A program made the translations under genes and the position numbers. The notes beneath the pieces were generated by a model. That model had not been told where the DNA came from. It made no database searches and saw nothing but the letters and a program-made list of their open reading frames with translations. Shown here one piece after another: positions 31,501-39,073 of a DNA stretch of 42,773 nt; the first letter of the stretch is position 1, and the number at the start of each line of letters is the position of its first letter. This DNA comes from Gemmatimonadota bacterium. GTDB lineage: Bacteria > Gemmatimonadota > Gemmatimonadetes > Longimicrobiales > Gaopeijiaceae. The DNA lies in assembly GCA_009840215.1 (NCBI GenBank), contig VXOC01000104.1, positions 1-42,773 of the forward strand, given 5' to 3'.

Positions 31501-33032
31501 TCTGGAGCGACCTGCAGACTTCGACCGGCTCGGCACTGACCTCGTATTCCCACAGCGGGCTGACACCAGGGAGTACGCGGTACTACCGGGTATCGGCCAT
31601 CAACTCCGTGGGAGCCGGCCCGCCATCCGATGTCGCGAACGCTTCAACGGACGATCCGGTGGAACGCGCAACCCGGGTAAACGAGGCCGTGCTGCCACAC
31701 TTCGCCGCGGCGATGACCACGAGTACGCTGTCCGCGATCTCCCACCGGATCGAAGCTGTTGCAACCGGTAGCCGCGCATCGAGTCAACCGGGAAGACCGG
31801 CGCTTCCGTCGCTGGCGGGTCGCGCGATCCGACGGGTGGAGAGAAGTGGTGGGAGCCTTGGCCGGCTGCTCGACGGATCGTCATTCAAGCTGTCCCTTGA
31901 CAGAGGTGGCGCCGACGGGCGAGCCGGAACAGCCTTGTCGGCGGCGGCCTGGGGTGGAGCGGAGTACGTCAGCATGGGTGAGCCGGGTGGTGACGCGGTG
32001 CAATGGCAGGGCGACATGCTGAGCTTCCATGCCGGGGCGGACGTGCGTCTGCGGCGCGATCTCCTGGTGGGCGTGGCCGGAACGCGATCGTCTGGCGAAT
32101 ATGACTTCACCGACCTGACCGGAGAGGGGAGAATCGAGGGTATCTACGAGGCCGACATGACGAGCCTCAGCCCTTTTGTTGCCTGGTTCCCGGGCCGGAC
32201 AGGCGGAGCTGTATGGGCGGTGGGAAGCCTTGGTTGGGGTGGAGTAGTGGTCGACGACGAGATCGGTGGTCGACGACCTGGTGATACGCAAGCCAGAACC
32301 GGCTCGCTCGGTGGCAGCTACATCCTTCTTTCCAGTGGCGCCTCTTCGCTTCGGCTGCATGGCGAAGCCTGGCTTTCGCAGGTCGAGGTTGGCGCCGACG
32401 AAGGAATGGACTCGCTGACGCTGGAGATGAAGCGTGCCCGGCTGGCTATGGAGTGGTCCCGGGAACACACCCTGGGTGCCGGACATGAGCTGGGCCTGCT
32501 GTTGAACGGAGCGACGCGCTACGACGACGGTGACGGTACGGACGGTATCGGCGTTGAGCTGGGAGCGGGTCTTCGCTTTGTCGCTCTATCGAAGAGGCTG
32601 ACCATCGAGGGACAGGGCCGGATGCTCGCGACGGGTGGGAAAGGATACGAGGAGTGGGGCGTCGGAGGCCTGATCCGGATCGATCCGCAAGGCAGGAACG
32701 AAGGGCTTTCGCTGAGCCTGGCTCCGGCGTGGGGCGAGACGGCGGGTCGGGTGGAGCAACTGTGGGAGCACGGCGTGGGCGGGCAGGCCGATGGAATGCC
32801 TACGGGACGAGGAGGTCGGCTCAACGCCGAAATGCAGTACCGCCTGACTGAATTCCATGGAACGCCCTACACCCGCTTTCAAATGGCGACGGGTGGCTCC
32901 CGCGCCCTGGCAACCGGAATGCGATACCAGGTGAGCCGTGTACTGGCCGTGCACCTCGAGGGGAAGAGTGCCGCGAGCAGCGACGGCCCGCCGCAGCGGA
33001 GGCTCACTGTAAGAGGTCACTGGCGATGGTGA
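25536..33032 (+). CDS. Giant autotransporter-like protein with 20 fibronectin type III repeats
   Basis: Paralogue of the preceding protein, with 2498 residues. The signal region is PGRPNVRMLAAAVGG then LPCVFAVAVLLPTTAAA. Twenty fn3 repeats follow (about 73-2038). The helical linker DDPVERATRVNEAVLPHF and a barrel aligned throughout with the first protein come next (GDMLSFHAGADVRLRRDLLVGVAGTRSSGEYDF). It ends in Trp (GHWRW), an aromatic terminus suitable for barrel insertion. Repeats 3-9 are very alike at DNA level, and repeats 4-6 and 7-9 form two copies of an 882-nt unit. Candidate starts are GTG 25530, ATG 25536 and ATG 25560; none has a strong Shine-Dalgarno, so translation may be coupled to the upstream gene 13 nt away. 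It is the longest gene in the window. Confidence 0.88.
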   Translation: MPGRPNVRMLAAAVGGLRLPCVFAVAVLLPTTAAAVPAPGLGSGAAMVMSYPSAMVAGDSMSTDESVVVRETVPGAPTNLFAQARDTTTIEFAWDAPADTGSSAVTGYRIEVSEDGGTTWANLDDDTESTETSYTHTGLEPGSTRHYRVSAINASGPGMPSDEASATTPTPPGAPTSLTAEAKGGRAIELNWEPPADTGSGALTGYEVLLWDGNDFGGLAFTGPAKTTFRHTGLQQGTTYQYQVRAYNTVAVGPPSNSASATTETPPGKPANLAAEAQDTTTIELFWDAPADTGSGAITGYRIQASADGSWPWTTLVRDSESTQTTYEHTGLQPGTTRYYRVRAINVGGTGGWSDVASATTESPPGAPTNLAAEAQDTTTIELRWDAPADTGSSALTGYRIEVSEDAGGTWAALVEDTESTQTSYEHTGLPAGATRHYRVAAISAVGTGPPSSEVSATTRAPPGAPANLVAQAQNSTTIGLEWDVPADTGSSAITGYRIEVSEDGGGTWTALVEDTESTQTTYEHTGLQLGETRHYRVSAINADATGPPSNEASTTAGERPGAPTDLVAEARDTMTIELGWEAPADTGTSAVTGYRIEVSEDAGGTWAALVEDTESTQTTYEHTGLEPASTRHYRVSAINASGTGPPSTEASATTESRPGAPTDLEAEAQDTTTIELRWDAPADTGSSAITGYRIEVSEDEGGTWADLVEDTESTQTTYEHTGLPAGATRHYRVAAITAVGTGPPSKEASATTRAPPGAPTNLIAQGQGARTIGLEWNAPADTGSSAITGYRIEVSANGGETWTALVEDSESTQTSYEHKGLRRRATRHYRVSAINAAATGPPSNEVSTTAGRRPGAPADLVAEARGKSTIQLEWEAPADTGTSAVTGYRIEVSEDAGGTWADLDGDTESTQTTYEHTGLQPGSTRHYRVSAINASGTGPASDAASATTEVPPGAPTDLTAETASVFAIRLSWTAPADSGSSAITGYRIEISDDGGTNWVTLVRNTRSLVTTYEDPGLQPGQLRHYRVSAMNSSGRGRPSNVASARAHDLGVPGPPTSLTAEPVNPFEIYLSWTEPADTGMSAVTGYRIEVSLDEDGDWTELVGNTNSDGTDHTAAGLEPGSLRFYRVTAINDSGPGLPSPVASATTTGGRVPGVPTSLTAAAEGQRAIGLAWTAPADAGTSMIRGYRIEVSADGGTDWSDLETNTGSPETEYRHTGLQPGTVLHYRASAINGTGTGSPSDVAVGTTGDSRAPGAPRNLTATAVGQSVIELEWSAPTDVGDSTVTGYRIEVSASGTDWTDLRRNTNTATTTFKQRGLPPGSRRYYRVSAISAVGTGVASDVASARTDATVPGAPTALRATPRGQTQIDLAWTAPSDDGGAAIAGYRIEVSEDPDADWTVLAASTGSTSTTYSHTGLSNGSTRHYRVSAVNAAGVGPASNVAHATTEAASSDPPTDLRATAISASRIDLSWKAPANDGGTAVTGYRIRVSTAGNHAWSALVEDTESTSTTYSHTTAVPGTTWHYRVAAINAAGPGPESNTAAATTPAGAPDAPEELAARTRGTSWIEVSWKPPAFDGGARVTGYRIETRQDDNALWTVLLADTRSGALQYQHVGLAPGTTMRYRVSAINSAGAGVPSSVARATTDATIPDAPTDFAAAASGSTGIDLVWRAPRYDGGAPISGHRIEVSENGVDRWRVLEANTGSATTSYAHTGLQPVSTRYYRVSAINSAGVGASSEVAAATTDPAAPGEPGNLTATASGTEQIDLAWTPPPFDGGAPVTGYRIDVSADGAETWTQLLADTRSTMTAFSHVGLTPGTTRHYRVAAINSAGAGRPSKVTFAATDATVPDPPVGLRAVAVDHSQIDLAWAAPDFDGGSAITGYRIEYSEDGGASWTDLVANTESTATGYSHTGLRPATSCQYRVSAINVIGVGGPSGSATATTDAILPARPTNLAATPKAPTRIDLSWSAPGYDGGAPVIGYKVEVSEDGGIWSDLQTSTGSALTSYSHSGLTPGSTRYYRVSAINSVGAGPPSDVANASTDDPVERATRVNEAVLPHFAAAMTTSTLSAISHRIEAVATGSRASSQPGRPALPSLAGRAIRRVERSGGSLGRLLDGSSFKLSLDRGGADGRAGTALSAAAWGGAEYVSMGEPGGDAVQWQGDMLSFHAGADVRLRRDLLVGVAGTRSSGEYDFTDLTGEGRIEGIYEADMTSLSPFVAWFPGRTGGAVWAVGSLGWGGVVVDDEIGGRRPGDTQARTGSLGGSYILLSSGASSLRLHGEAWLSQVEVGADEGMDSLTLEMKRARLAMEWSREHTLGAGHELGLLLNGATRYDDGDGTDGIGVELGAGLRFVALSKRLTIEGQGRMLATGGKGYEEWGVGGLIRIDPQGRNEGLSLSLAPAWGETAGRVEQLWEHGVGGQADGMPTGRGGRLNAEMQYRLTEFHGTPYTRFQMATGGSRALATGMRYQVSRVLAVHLEGKSAASSDGPPQRRLTVRGHWRW
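26619..28382 (+). repeat. Duplicated three-repeat fn3 unit (2 x 882 nt)
   Basis: Positions 26619-27500 and 27501-28382 encode the domain series A-B-C and A'-B'-C', each 294 residues. A and A' share TTTIELRWDAPADTGSS and LPAGATRHYRVAAI. B and B' share the unusual IGLEW and TGPPSNE-x-STTAG. C and C' share TSAVTGYRIEVSEDAGGTW. The matching order of idiosyncratic residues shows duplication of the triplet rather than of single domains. Confidence 0.8.
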
Positions 33033-33108
33033 TGCCGGTGCACCGAATAGATCGGCAACGGGCAACGATGAGAGCACATCAACAAGATCGGATCAAAGGA
33101 GCAGAACA

Positions 33109-35886
33109 GTGTCACAGACGGTGAGAATGACCGGCATCGGTACCGATGTGTCCATGTGGTGGGGAGTTGTCCGCACGGCGATTCTCTGGTGTGGTCTCGT
33201 GGTGGTTTCAGCATGCGAAGAGCCGGTGGAGCCCGACCCGGAGCCCGAACCCGTACAGGTGCCTACGGCCATAGTCGTGACACCGGATCGAGCGGACTTC
33301 AGCGCGATCGGGGACACGGCCCGCCTCGTCGCGGTGGTTGTGGACCAGGATGGCGACGAAATCCCTGATGCGGAGGTAGAGTGGGCCAGCGCCAATGTTG
33401 CGATCGCCACGGTCACGGGAGCGGGCCTGGTGACCGCGGCCGGTGCAGGCAACACGAACGTCACGGTTCGATATCGGAATCTCGAAACACAGGTGCCAAT
33501 CACCGTCACCGTCCCTACGTGGCCGCGGGCCCTGACGGTCTTCTATGAATCGACGGACGGACCCAACTGGATCCGCAACGACAATTGGTTGAGCAACAAG
33601 GCATTCAGATGGTGGTGGGGACTCGGTGTGGACGCCCAGGGTCGAGTGAACAAGATTGGCATCTTCAAGAACGGCCTCAACGGCAACATTCCCCCGGAGC
33701 TCGCTGAGCTCAAGCGTATCGGGAAACTCTACCTGCACGACAACGACCTGACCGGAAACATCCCGCCCACGATCTCCCGGTTGACGGGCCTGACGTCTTT
33801 GACCCTGGATCGAAACAGCCGGATGGAGGGACTGTTGCCCCATGAACTTCTCGAGCTCAACCTCTATGAATTCGGCTACGAGGATACCAAACTCTGCGCT
33901 CCGCGTACCGAGGCCTTCGAAGATTGGCTGAATGGGGTGAGGCGCCTCGGTTTCCAGTTGTGCGTACCGACCAGGCATGACAGGCTGGTGTTGACCGAGC
34001 TCTATCATGCACTCGGCGGCTCCAATTGGGTACGAAGGGGCGGATGGCTGTCGGAGGAATCTCTCGATCAGTGGGCGGGCGTGACGGTGGATGCGGAGGG
34101 TATGGTTGTGGGCCTGGACCTCGCGGCCAACGGCGTGGTGGGCGACCTGCCTCACGAACTCAGCTACCTGAGTGCCCTGACGCGGCTTGACCTGAGCGGC
34201 AACCCCGGACTCGGAGGCGCCCTTGAGGAGTGGATCAGGAACTTGAGCCTTCAGTCCTTCGACTTCTCCGGTACCGGGCTGTGCGTACCTCCCAGTGAGC
34301 ATTATGAAGGCTGGTTGACGAGTCTCGGCGAATGGAACGGCGATGTCTGCGCCGGAGCGGATTCGATCCTCGCGTCCATTCCGGTGGTCTACCTGACCCA
34401 GGCAACCCAGAATCGTCAGGCTGAGGTCCCGATGATCGCCGGACGAGATGCACTCCTGCGCGTCTTTCCCGTGGCGGACGCGGAAAACTATTTCGATTCC
34501 GAAGTGCGGGCGACCCTCTATCAGGACGACCAGGAGGTACATTCGGTGACCATGGCGTTGAGTGGGCGTCTCGGGATAGGGGTCGACATCGACGAGAGCC
34601 GATTGGATCGGTCCTACGCCGCGAGGATCCCCGGGGAGGTGCTGGTTCCGGGTGTGGCACTCGTGGTGGAGCTTGACCCTGAAGGAAAGCTCCCACTGAA
34701 GGAGGGAAGTCAGCGGCGTGTGCCGGAAACCGGTGCACTCGCCGTCGAAATCCGCGAGATGCCGGTGATGGAGTTGACGATCGTGCCGGTCAAGATCGCC
34801 GGAAAATCGGATTCCGCCGTAGTTGCCGCGGTCCGCGCCCTCACGTACGACAGTCCTGAGTTAAAGGACTTCCGAACCATGATCCCCGTCGGGGAGGTAG
34901 ATTTCTCCGTGAGGGAGCCGATCACGGTCAAATCCCGGGAGTGGAACAACCGTGCCCTGGAAATACTCGAGGCGCTCCGCAAGGCCGACGGAGCTGAAGG
35001 GTACTATCTCGGCATCTGTGACTGCCGCGGCGGGGTAGCGGAACTCGGAGGGAAAGTGAGCCGCTCGGAGCTTGATAGCTACATCATGGCCCATGAAATC
35101 GGCCACAACCTGAGTCTTCTTCACGCACCGTGCGGAAGTCCGGCCGGATTCTTGGATGACAACTACCCGTATGCTGGAGGGCGGACGGGCACGTGGGGAT
35201 ACGATACGGAGACCGGGGAGCTGAGGACGCCGCGTGTTCCAGATCTCATGTCGTATTGCGAACCGCCATGGATCGGTGACTATGGCTATCTCATAGCGAT
35301 GGAGCACCGCCTCAGCGTGGAGAATGGAGTATCCGGTCGGTCGACCAGGGGAGACCGGCGCGTGCCTACCCTGCTCCTATGGGGACGCGCCGGTCCTGCG
35401 GAGGTGACCCTGCGGCCCGCGACCGTGTTGAACGCCATACCGTCGATTCCTGACGGCGGGCCATACCGGGTCACCGGACGTGCCGTGGGCGGCGAGACGT
35501 TGTTCTCGGTTAGCTTCACACCGATGGTCGAAGCCGAGAGCGGAACGGAGCACTTCGTCATCACCCTGCCGGTGGATCCGGCATGGCTTGGTTCCTTGGC
35601 GAGCATCACACTGTCGGGTCCTGGCGGCTCGGACACACTGGACGCCTCGAGCGACCGTCCGCTTGCGGTTGTCACCGACAGGGAAACAGGTCGAATCCGG
35701 CGTTTCCTGTTTGACTTCGCGGAACCCCCGGAGGCCGGGCCGGACGAGGAGGTCACGGTGAGCTACGGCATCCCGGGCGCAAGGCGACAGGAGGGGGCGG
35801 ATGGCGGACTGGAATCCGGATTGTCGTGGGTTGACGACACAAGTAACCTGCCGGGTCGGGCAGGAGACCGGAGAACGATCCGATGA
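33109..35886 (+). CDS. Big2-LRR-metzincin zinc-protease lipoprotein
   Basis: Predicted surface metalloprotease of 925 residues. The lipobox is VSAC (Cys36). A Big2 Ig-like domain spans about 51-136 (TAIVVTPDRADFSAIGDTA). Two leucine-rich-repeat cassettes lie at about 138-425. Each opens with the plant-like LRR cap (LTVFYESTDGPNWIRNDNW; LTELYHALGGSNWVRRGGW) and continues with LNGNIPPELAEL-type repeats. The protease domain follows, with zinc motif HEIGHNLSLLH at 662-672 (catalytic Glu663, His ligands 662, 666, 672) and a Met-turn DLMSY (Met714), both diagnostic of metzincins. A beta-rich tail follows (about 760-900). The GTG at 33109 is the start because AGGAG lies 8 nt upstream; ATG 33127 is the alternative. 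Its stop overlaps the next start (ATGA). LRRs could dock the substrate (inference). Confidence 0.85.
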   Translation: MSQTVRMTGIGTDVSMWWGVVRTAILWCGLVVVSACEEPVEPDPEPEPVQVPTAIVVTPDRADFSAIGDTARLVAVVVDQDGDEIPDAEVEWASANVAIATVTGAGLVTAAGAGNTNVTVRYRNLETQVPITVTVPTWPRALTVFYESTDGPNWIRNDNWLSNKAFRWWWGLGVDAQGRVNKIGIFKNGLNGNIPPELAELKRIGKLYLHDNDLTGNIPPTISRLTGLTSLTLDRNSRMEGLLPHELLELNLYEFGYEDTKLCAPRTEAFEDWLNGVRRLGFQLCVPTRHDRLVLTELYHALGGSNWVRRGGWLSEESLDQWAGVTVDAEGMVVGLDLAANGVVGDLPHELSYLSALTRLDLSGNPGLGGALEEWIRNLSLQSFDFSGTGLCVPPSEHYEGWLTSLGEWNGDVCAGADSILASIPVVYLTQATQNRQAEVPMIAGRDALLRVFPVADAENYFDSEVRATLYQDDQEVHSVTMALSGRLGIGVDIDESRLDRSYAARIPGEVLVPGVALVVELDPEGKLPLKEGSQRRVPETGALAVEIREMPVMELTIVPVKIAGKSDSAVVAAVRALTYDSPELKDFRTMIPVGEVDFSVREPITVKSREWNNRALEILEALRKADGAEGYYLGICDCRGGVAELGGKVSRSELDSYIMAHEIGHNLSLLHAPCGSPAGFLDDNYPYAGGRTGTWGYDTETGELRTPRVPDLMSYCEPPWIGDYGYLIAMEHRLSVENGVSGRSTRGDRRVPTLLLWGRAGPAEVTLRPATVLNAIPSIPDGGPYRVTGRAVGGETLFSVSFTPMVEAESGTEHFVITLPVDPAWLGSLASITLSGPGGSDTLDASSDRPLAVVTDRETGRIRRFLFDFAEPPEAGPDEEVTVSYGIPGARRQEGADGGLESGLSWVDDTSNLPGRAGDRRTIR

Positions 35887-37217
35887 GGATGCGGCATCCC
35901 TTTCAGCTTCGGTCTTCGGTCGATCGTCCGGTCTTCGTTTGGGTGGCGGTAGTGCTCGGGGCCGTCTGTATCCTTGCCTGTGAAGAGCAGCAGATGCCTC
36001 CGGCGGCGTGTGGGACCATACCGTCCCAGACATTGACCGTTGATGGACGCGTTTGGGTGACTCCCTGCTTCGAAGACCCGGAAATGGGTGAGATCACACT
36101 GTCGGCGGAGTCTTCAGCCCCGGAGGTGGCCAGAGTGGTGGCCCATACGCGTGTCGTCGAGGTTCTTGGGGTTTCCCCCGGCGACGCCACCATATCCGTC
36201 ACGGGAACGGATCCCGAGAACATGACCGGCGAGCTGACCTTCCAAATCCTGGTACCAAACCGGCCACCTCTGATCATTCGAGCGTTGCCGCGGTTGTGGC
36301 TGTTCCCGGAGACCACGTCGCGCACGGTCTTGTCGGAGTATTTCCTCGAACTCGACAACCAGGAACTGACGTATTCCGCCCAATCGTTGAACCTGGACGT
36401 CGCGTCGGCCTCGGTGGCGGAAGACACTCTGATCACTTCGGGCATCTCGCTTGGAAGAGCGAGCGTCAGGGTAACGGCTACCGATCCCGGAGGGTTAAAC
36501 GCAGTGCAGCTGGCCGAGGTGGTCGTCGTCCCAAGACAGGATTCACTGTTCCACGATGACTTCGAATCCGAGACGAGTCTGGACAACTGGGAGGCGGTCG
36601 AGGCGCAGATGGAAATCGACGAAGGGGTGCTCCAGATCGCCAACACGCATGGCGAGCGTCAGGGTTGGGCCATCATGCCAATGAGGGCGGTGCAATGGGA
36701 AATCGCGGCGAGCATGGGGAATGCCCATGAGGGTGGCTGGGCGCAGCTGGTGATCATCGTGCAGCATGACCGGTTTCCGGCGTACCTGGTCCAGATTGGA
36801 GACGACGACGGAGCATTCGGATTGTCAGCGACCAACTACCGGGTGTTCGTGTTCGACATTGCCGATGAATTGTGGCACACCAGAGAGGGCTGGTTCGGTC
36901 AGTCGCACGCAGTCGGAGGCCTGGGGGAGTTCACGGAAGTGACGGTGTCCGCCGTGGGCGGCCATTTGACCGTTTTCGCCGACACGACGGAACTCGTCAG
37001 CTCCGCTCTTGCGGGCCTTGCTGACAGGATGAACTTCGTGGGCCTCGGCATTTGGCCGGAGGGCGGCGCAACGGGGAAAGTTGGCATGTTTGACCACGTG
37101 AGCGTGGTCGGTGTCGAGGTCGGGTCGTCAGCAGCCGTGCCACGATTCCACGCGCGGGATCTGCGCGCAGTGCACACTGAAACCAAGATCATGAGCAGAG
37201 TTCCGGGGACCGGGTAG
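35883..37217 (+). CDS. Lipoprotein with Ig/cadherin-like repeats and C-terminal lectin-like jelly roll
   Basis: Exported protein of 444 residues. The lipobox is ILAC (Cys33) after a typical charged then hydrophobic signal. Two Ig- or cadherin-like modules lie at about 45-215: VTPCFEDPEMGEITLSAES with GVSPGDATISVTGTDPEN, and YFLELDNQELTYSAQS with GRASVRVTATDPGGLN. These resemble the paired pseudo-repeats often attached to Big domains. From about 219 a jelly-roll domain begins (HDDFESETSLDNWEAVEAQMEIDEGVLQI), as in concanavalin-like or DUF1080-like carbohydrate-binding folds. No catalytic residues are recognised. It overlaps the metzincin gene by 4 nt, so the two are translationally coupled and may act as partners. 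The first ATG of the frame fits the signal peptide. Confidence 0.75.
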   Translation: MRMRHPFQLRSSVDRPVFVWVAVVLGAVCILACEEQQMPPAACGTIPSQTLTVDGRVWVTPCFEDPEMGEITLSAESSAPEVARVVAHTRVVEVLGVSPGDATISVTGTDPENMTGELTFQILVPNRPPLIIRALPRLWLFPETTSRTVLSEYFLELDNQELTYSAQSLNLDVASASVAEDTLITSGISLGRASVRVTATDPGGLNAVQLAEVVVVPRQDSLFHDDFESETSLDNWEAVEAQMEIDEGVLQIANTHGERQGWAIMPMRAVQWEIAASMGNAHEGGWAQLVIIVQHDRFPAYLVQIGDDDGAFGLSATNYRVFVFDIADELWHTREGWFGQSHAVGGLGEFTEVTVSAVGGHLTVFADTTELVSSALAGLADRMNFVGLGIWPEGGATGKVGMFDHVSVVGVEVGSSAAVPRFHARDLRAVHTETKIMSRVPGTG

Positions 37218-37305
37218 TGGAGGCACTCGCGACCAACTGTCCCGGATTTTCGGAGGTCGCCACCGGTCAGAGGTCAACTCCGAACCGAGGCGAATCCGGG
37301 CGTGG
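37218..37305. other. Gap between convergent lipoprotein genes
   Basis: Holds no gene. The pair GAGGTCGCCACCGG / AGAGGTCAACTCCG is loosely repeated, but I see no clear terminator hairpin. Confidence 0.4.
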
Positions 37306-37836
37306 TCACTCTTCACACCTCGGAGCGCCCGGTGGGCCGAGGTCCTGGTCGACCACTGTCTTTCTGTTCAGGGTCCACATGGACCTGTGGATACGAGGGG
37401 GAGTCGACCTGAGCGAAAGGACACCGTCGGAGATTGTGTAGGTATGGTGTATGGCACCGGGGGGGTATATGATTCCCGCTGTCTGAGTGATCACAACACT
37501 GTCGCTGTATTGTCGGTAGTCCCCTCCGGTGGTGTGAATCAGCTGGGCAAAGTCTGGAATGCACTCTCTGATTCTCATGAAGAAGAACCCGTTGGCGCGT
37601 GCATTGCCCCCTTCATCGTGGCCCGACGATACTTCAACGAAGGCGATACTGCCTCCCAACGGGTGGTCAGGCTGATTGGGAATCAGCGCACCGCCATTGT
37701 GCCGGATGTCCAACAGAGTATAGTATCCGGTGAGATTGAGGATCTCTTCGACCTCCTCGATTTCGGTCATCTCACAAGCCGATGGGCACAGAATGGCCAA
37801 TACGAGAATCGTTGTCTTGGGAATCATCCCGTTCAT
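37306..37836 (-). CDS. Small lipocalin-like lipoprotein of unknown function
   Basis: Exported protein of 176 residues, convergent with the surface block. The signal peptide ILVLAILCPSAC has an imperfect lipobox with Cys21. An acidic segment (EMTEIEEVEEILN) is followed by a beta-rich body (LTGYYTLLDIRHNGGALIPN ... YRQYSDSVVITQTAGIIYPPG ... HTYTISDGVLSL). The opening TGYYTLLDI strand and the TYTISDGVLSL / WTLNRK strands resemble small lipocalin-like proteins often annotated as hypothetical in these bacteria, but I recognise no family with certainty. ATG 37836 is preceded by AAGGAGGAGGGGTG, an excellent Shine-Dalgarno. The open frame further upstream (to 37992) lacks such a site. Confidence 0.72.
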   Translation of the reverse strand: MNGMIPKTTILVLAILCPSACEMTEIEEVEEILNLTGYYTLLDIRHNGGALIPNQPDHPLGGSIAFVEVSSGHDEGGNARANGFFFMRIRECIPDFAQLIHTTGGDYRQYSDSVVITQTAGIIYPPGAIHHTYTISDGVLSLRSTPPRIHRSMWTLNRKTVVDQDLGPPGAPRCEE

Positions 37837-38377
37837 CACCCCTCCTCCTTGTCCTGTGGTCGGCGTGGAAGACCACTGAGCGACTCGATCCACCACGGAA
37901 AATAGGGACATGGAAGCGGATGTCAAGAGCACCCACGGAGCGCCGACGGACCGTCGGCACGTTTGCCCTCTGTTCACCGGACAACCCGCCAAGGCGCGGG
38001 GAAGGGGCGTCAGGATCTTGACCGCGGTGAGGAAAGCTGACGCATGAAGAGAAATACGTGCGTTCGGAGGGCATCGGCCTGGTTCGGCCTCGGATGATCC
38101 CGTTGACGTAGATGGCGACTTTGGGGTGATTCGTGTATTGCTGCGGAGGTGGTGTACACGGATGCCTCATTGGACCCATTCCATTGTCGGCAGGATTCGG
38201 CAACTGGTTCCTGAGAGTCCCCTAATCACTTGTCATATGTCATAGTGGGACAACCCCAGTCTGAATCGGAAGTGCTGCAAGTGATGGCATGAATGTTGCG
38301 TGTTGGTCGGCGTCATATCCAGGCCGTCGAAAGAGGTGGACCGTTTCGAACCGCTACCGAATCGGAGGAGGAAGGAG
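37837..38377. promoter_or_regulatory. Divergent intergenic region with conserved leader and 7-nt tandem repeat
   Basis: The 541 nt between two divergent lipoprotein genes contain the second leader block (38016-38115) and TGTCATA repeated back to back at 38231-38244. They also hold the Shine-Dalgarno sites of both genes: AAGGAGGAGGGG on the - strand near 37850, and GGAGGAAGGAG ending at 38377 on the + strand. No coding sequence is supported. Confidence 0.5.
38016..38115 (+). repeat. Conserved leader block, copy 2
   Basis: Same strand and same layout as 14096-14191. The GAGGAAA-to-CCCG spacing is 70 nt here and 66 nt in copy 1. After the shared GATGG, both continue with CG-x-CTTT and, a little later, TTCG then TGTA, so similarity fades rather than ending sharply. 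Block 2 starts 362 nt before the next lipoprotein ATG. Confidence 0.6.
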
Positions 38378-39073
38378 ATGCAGGCAACGCGGCAGGTGGG
38401 AATTGTTCTGGTTGGGGTGCTCGTTACAGGAGGTTGCGACCGGATGACTGTCGACCCGGAAGATCAATTGACCGAAGAGGAGGCCAAGGCCCTCTTTTTC
38501 GGCGCTGGCGTGGCGCGCCTGCTTGAGGACACGTCGCGGATAGTCGAGAATCGTGGCGATACAATCCATGTGTCATGCCAGTTCGGAGGGACGGTTACGG
38601 TCGTGTTCCCCGATCCGACGGTCAGAATGGTGGGTGACACCGTGCAACAGAGCAGACTCGCCGAGATGCGATACTCGGGCTGCGAGTTCGAGTCGGAAGG
38701 ACTCCGATTCGTCCTGGCCGAGGGTTCATACATGGATCACCTGCTAGGTCTCTGGGGCGCGCGCGGCTCGTTGTTGGGGCCGTTTGGAGGGGCGACGGCA
38801 TCCCTGGACTGGTCTTTTGCGGACCGGTCCAACACATGTGAAATCGAATTGGTGGCTGACGGGGTATTGGATATCTCCGATCCCAACAATCCGGTGGGCG
38901 ATCCGTGGCCGCACTACGCGGGAACAGTCTGTGGACACGAAGCGGTGTATGACATTGAATTCGAGTTCTCGGAGCAGGGTCCCAATGGGGGCGCGCGCGG
39001 CGACGAGGTGCCCTATGGGATTCGCAATCGGTTCCGAATGCTGTTCCCGCGGGGCTCCGGAGCGCCGGGGTGA
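38378..39073 (+). CDS. Lipoprotein of unknown function
   Basis: Exported protein of 231 residues. A signal peptide (GIVLVGVLVTGGC) has Cys20 in a good lipobox, followed by an acidic segment (DPEDQLTEEEAKALFFGAG) and a beta-rich body with five cysteines (for example SCQFGGTVTVVFPD, MRYSGCEFESEGLRF, NTCEIELVADGVLD, GTVCGHEAVYDIEFEF). Paired cysteines suggest disulfides outside the cytoplasm. I do not recognise a family. The body alternates short strands, like small beta-sandwich or lipocalin-like lipoproteins. The ATG at 38378 directly follows GGAGGAAGGAG; the open frame extends upstream but only this start gives a signal peptide. It lies downstream of the second conserved leader and convergent with the BNR gene. 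Confidence 0.75.
   Translation: MQATRQVGIVLVGVLVTGGCDRMTVDPEDQLTEEEAKALFFGAGVARLLEDTSRIVENRGDTIHVSCQFGGTVTVVFPDPTVRMVGDTVQQSRLAEMRYSGCEFESEGLRFVLAEGSYMDHLLGLWGARGSLLGPFGGATASLDWSFADRSNTCEIELVADGVLDISDPNNPVGDPWPHYAGTVCGHEAVYDIEFEFSEQGPNGGARGDEVPYGIRNRFRMLFPRGSGAPG

Noticed and set aside
38293-38526. Overlapping short + strand frame at the start of the second small lipoprotein gene
   Set aside because: Alternative frame without signal peptide; the 38378 start has a Shine-Dalgarno and a lipobox.
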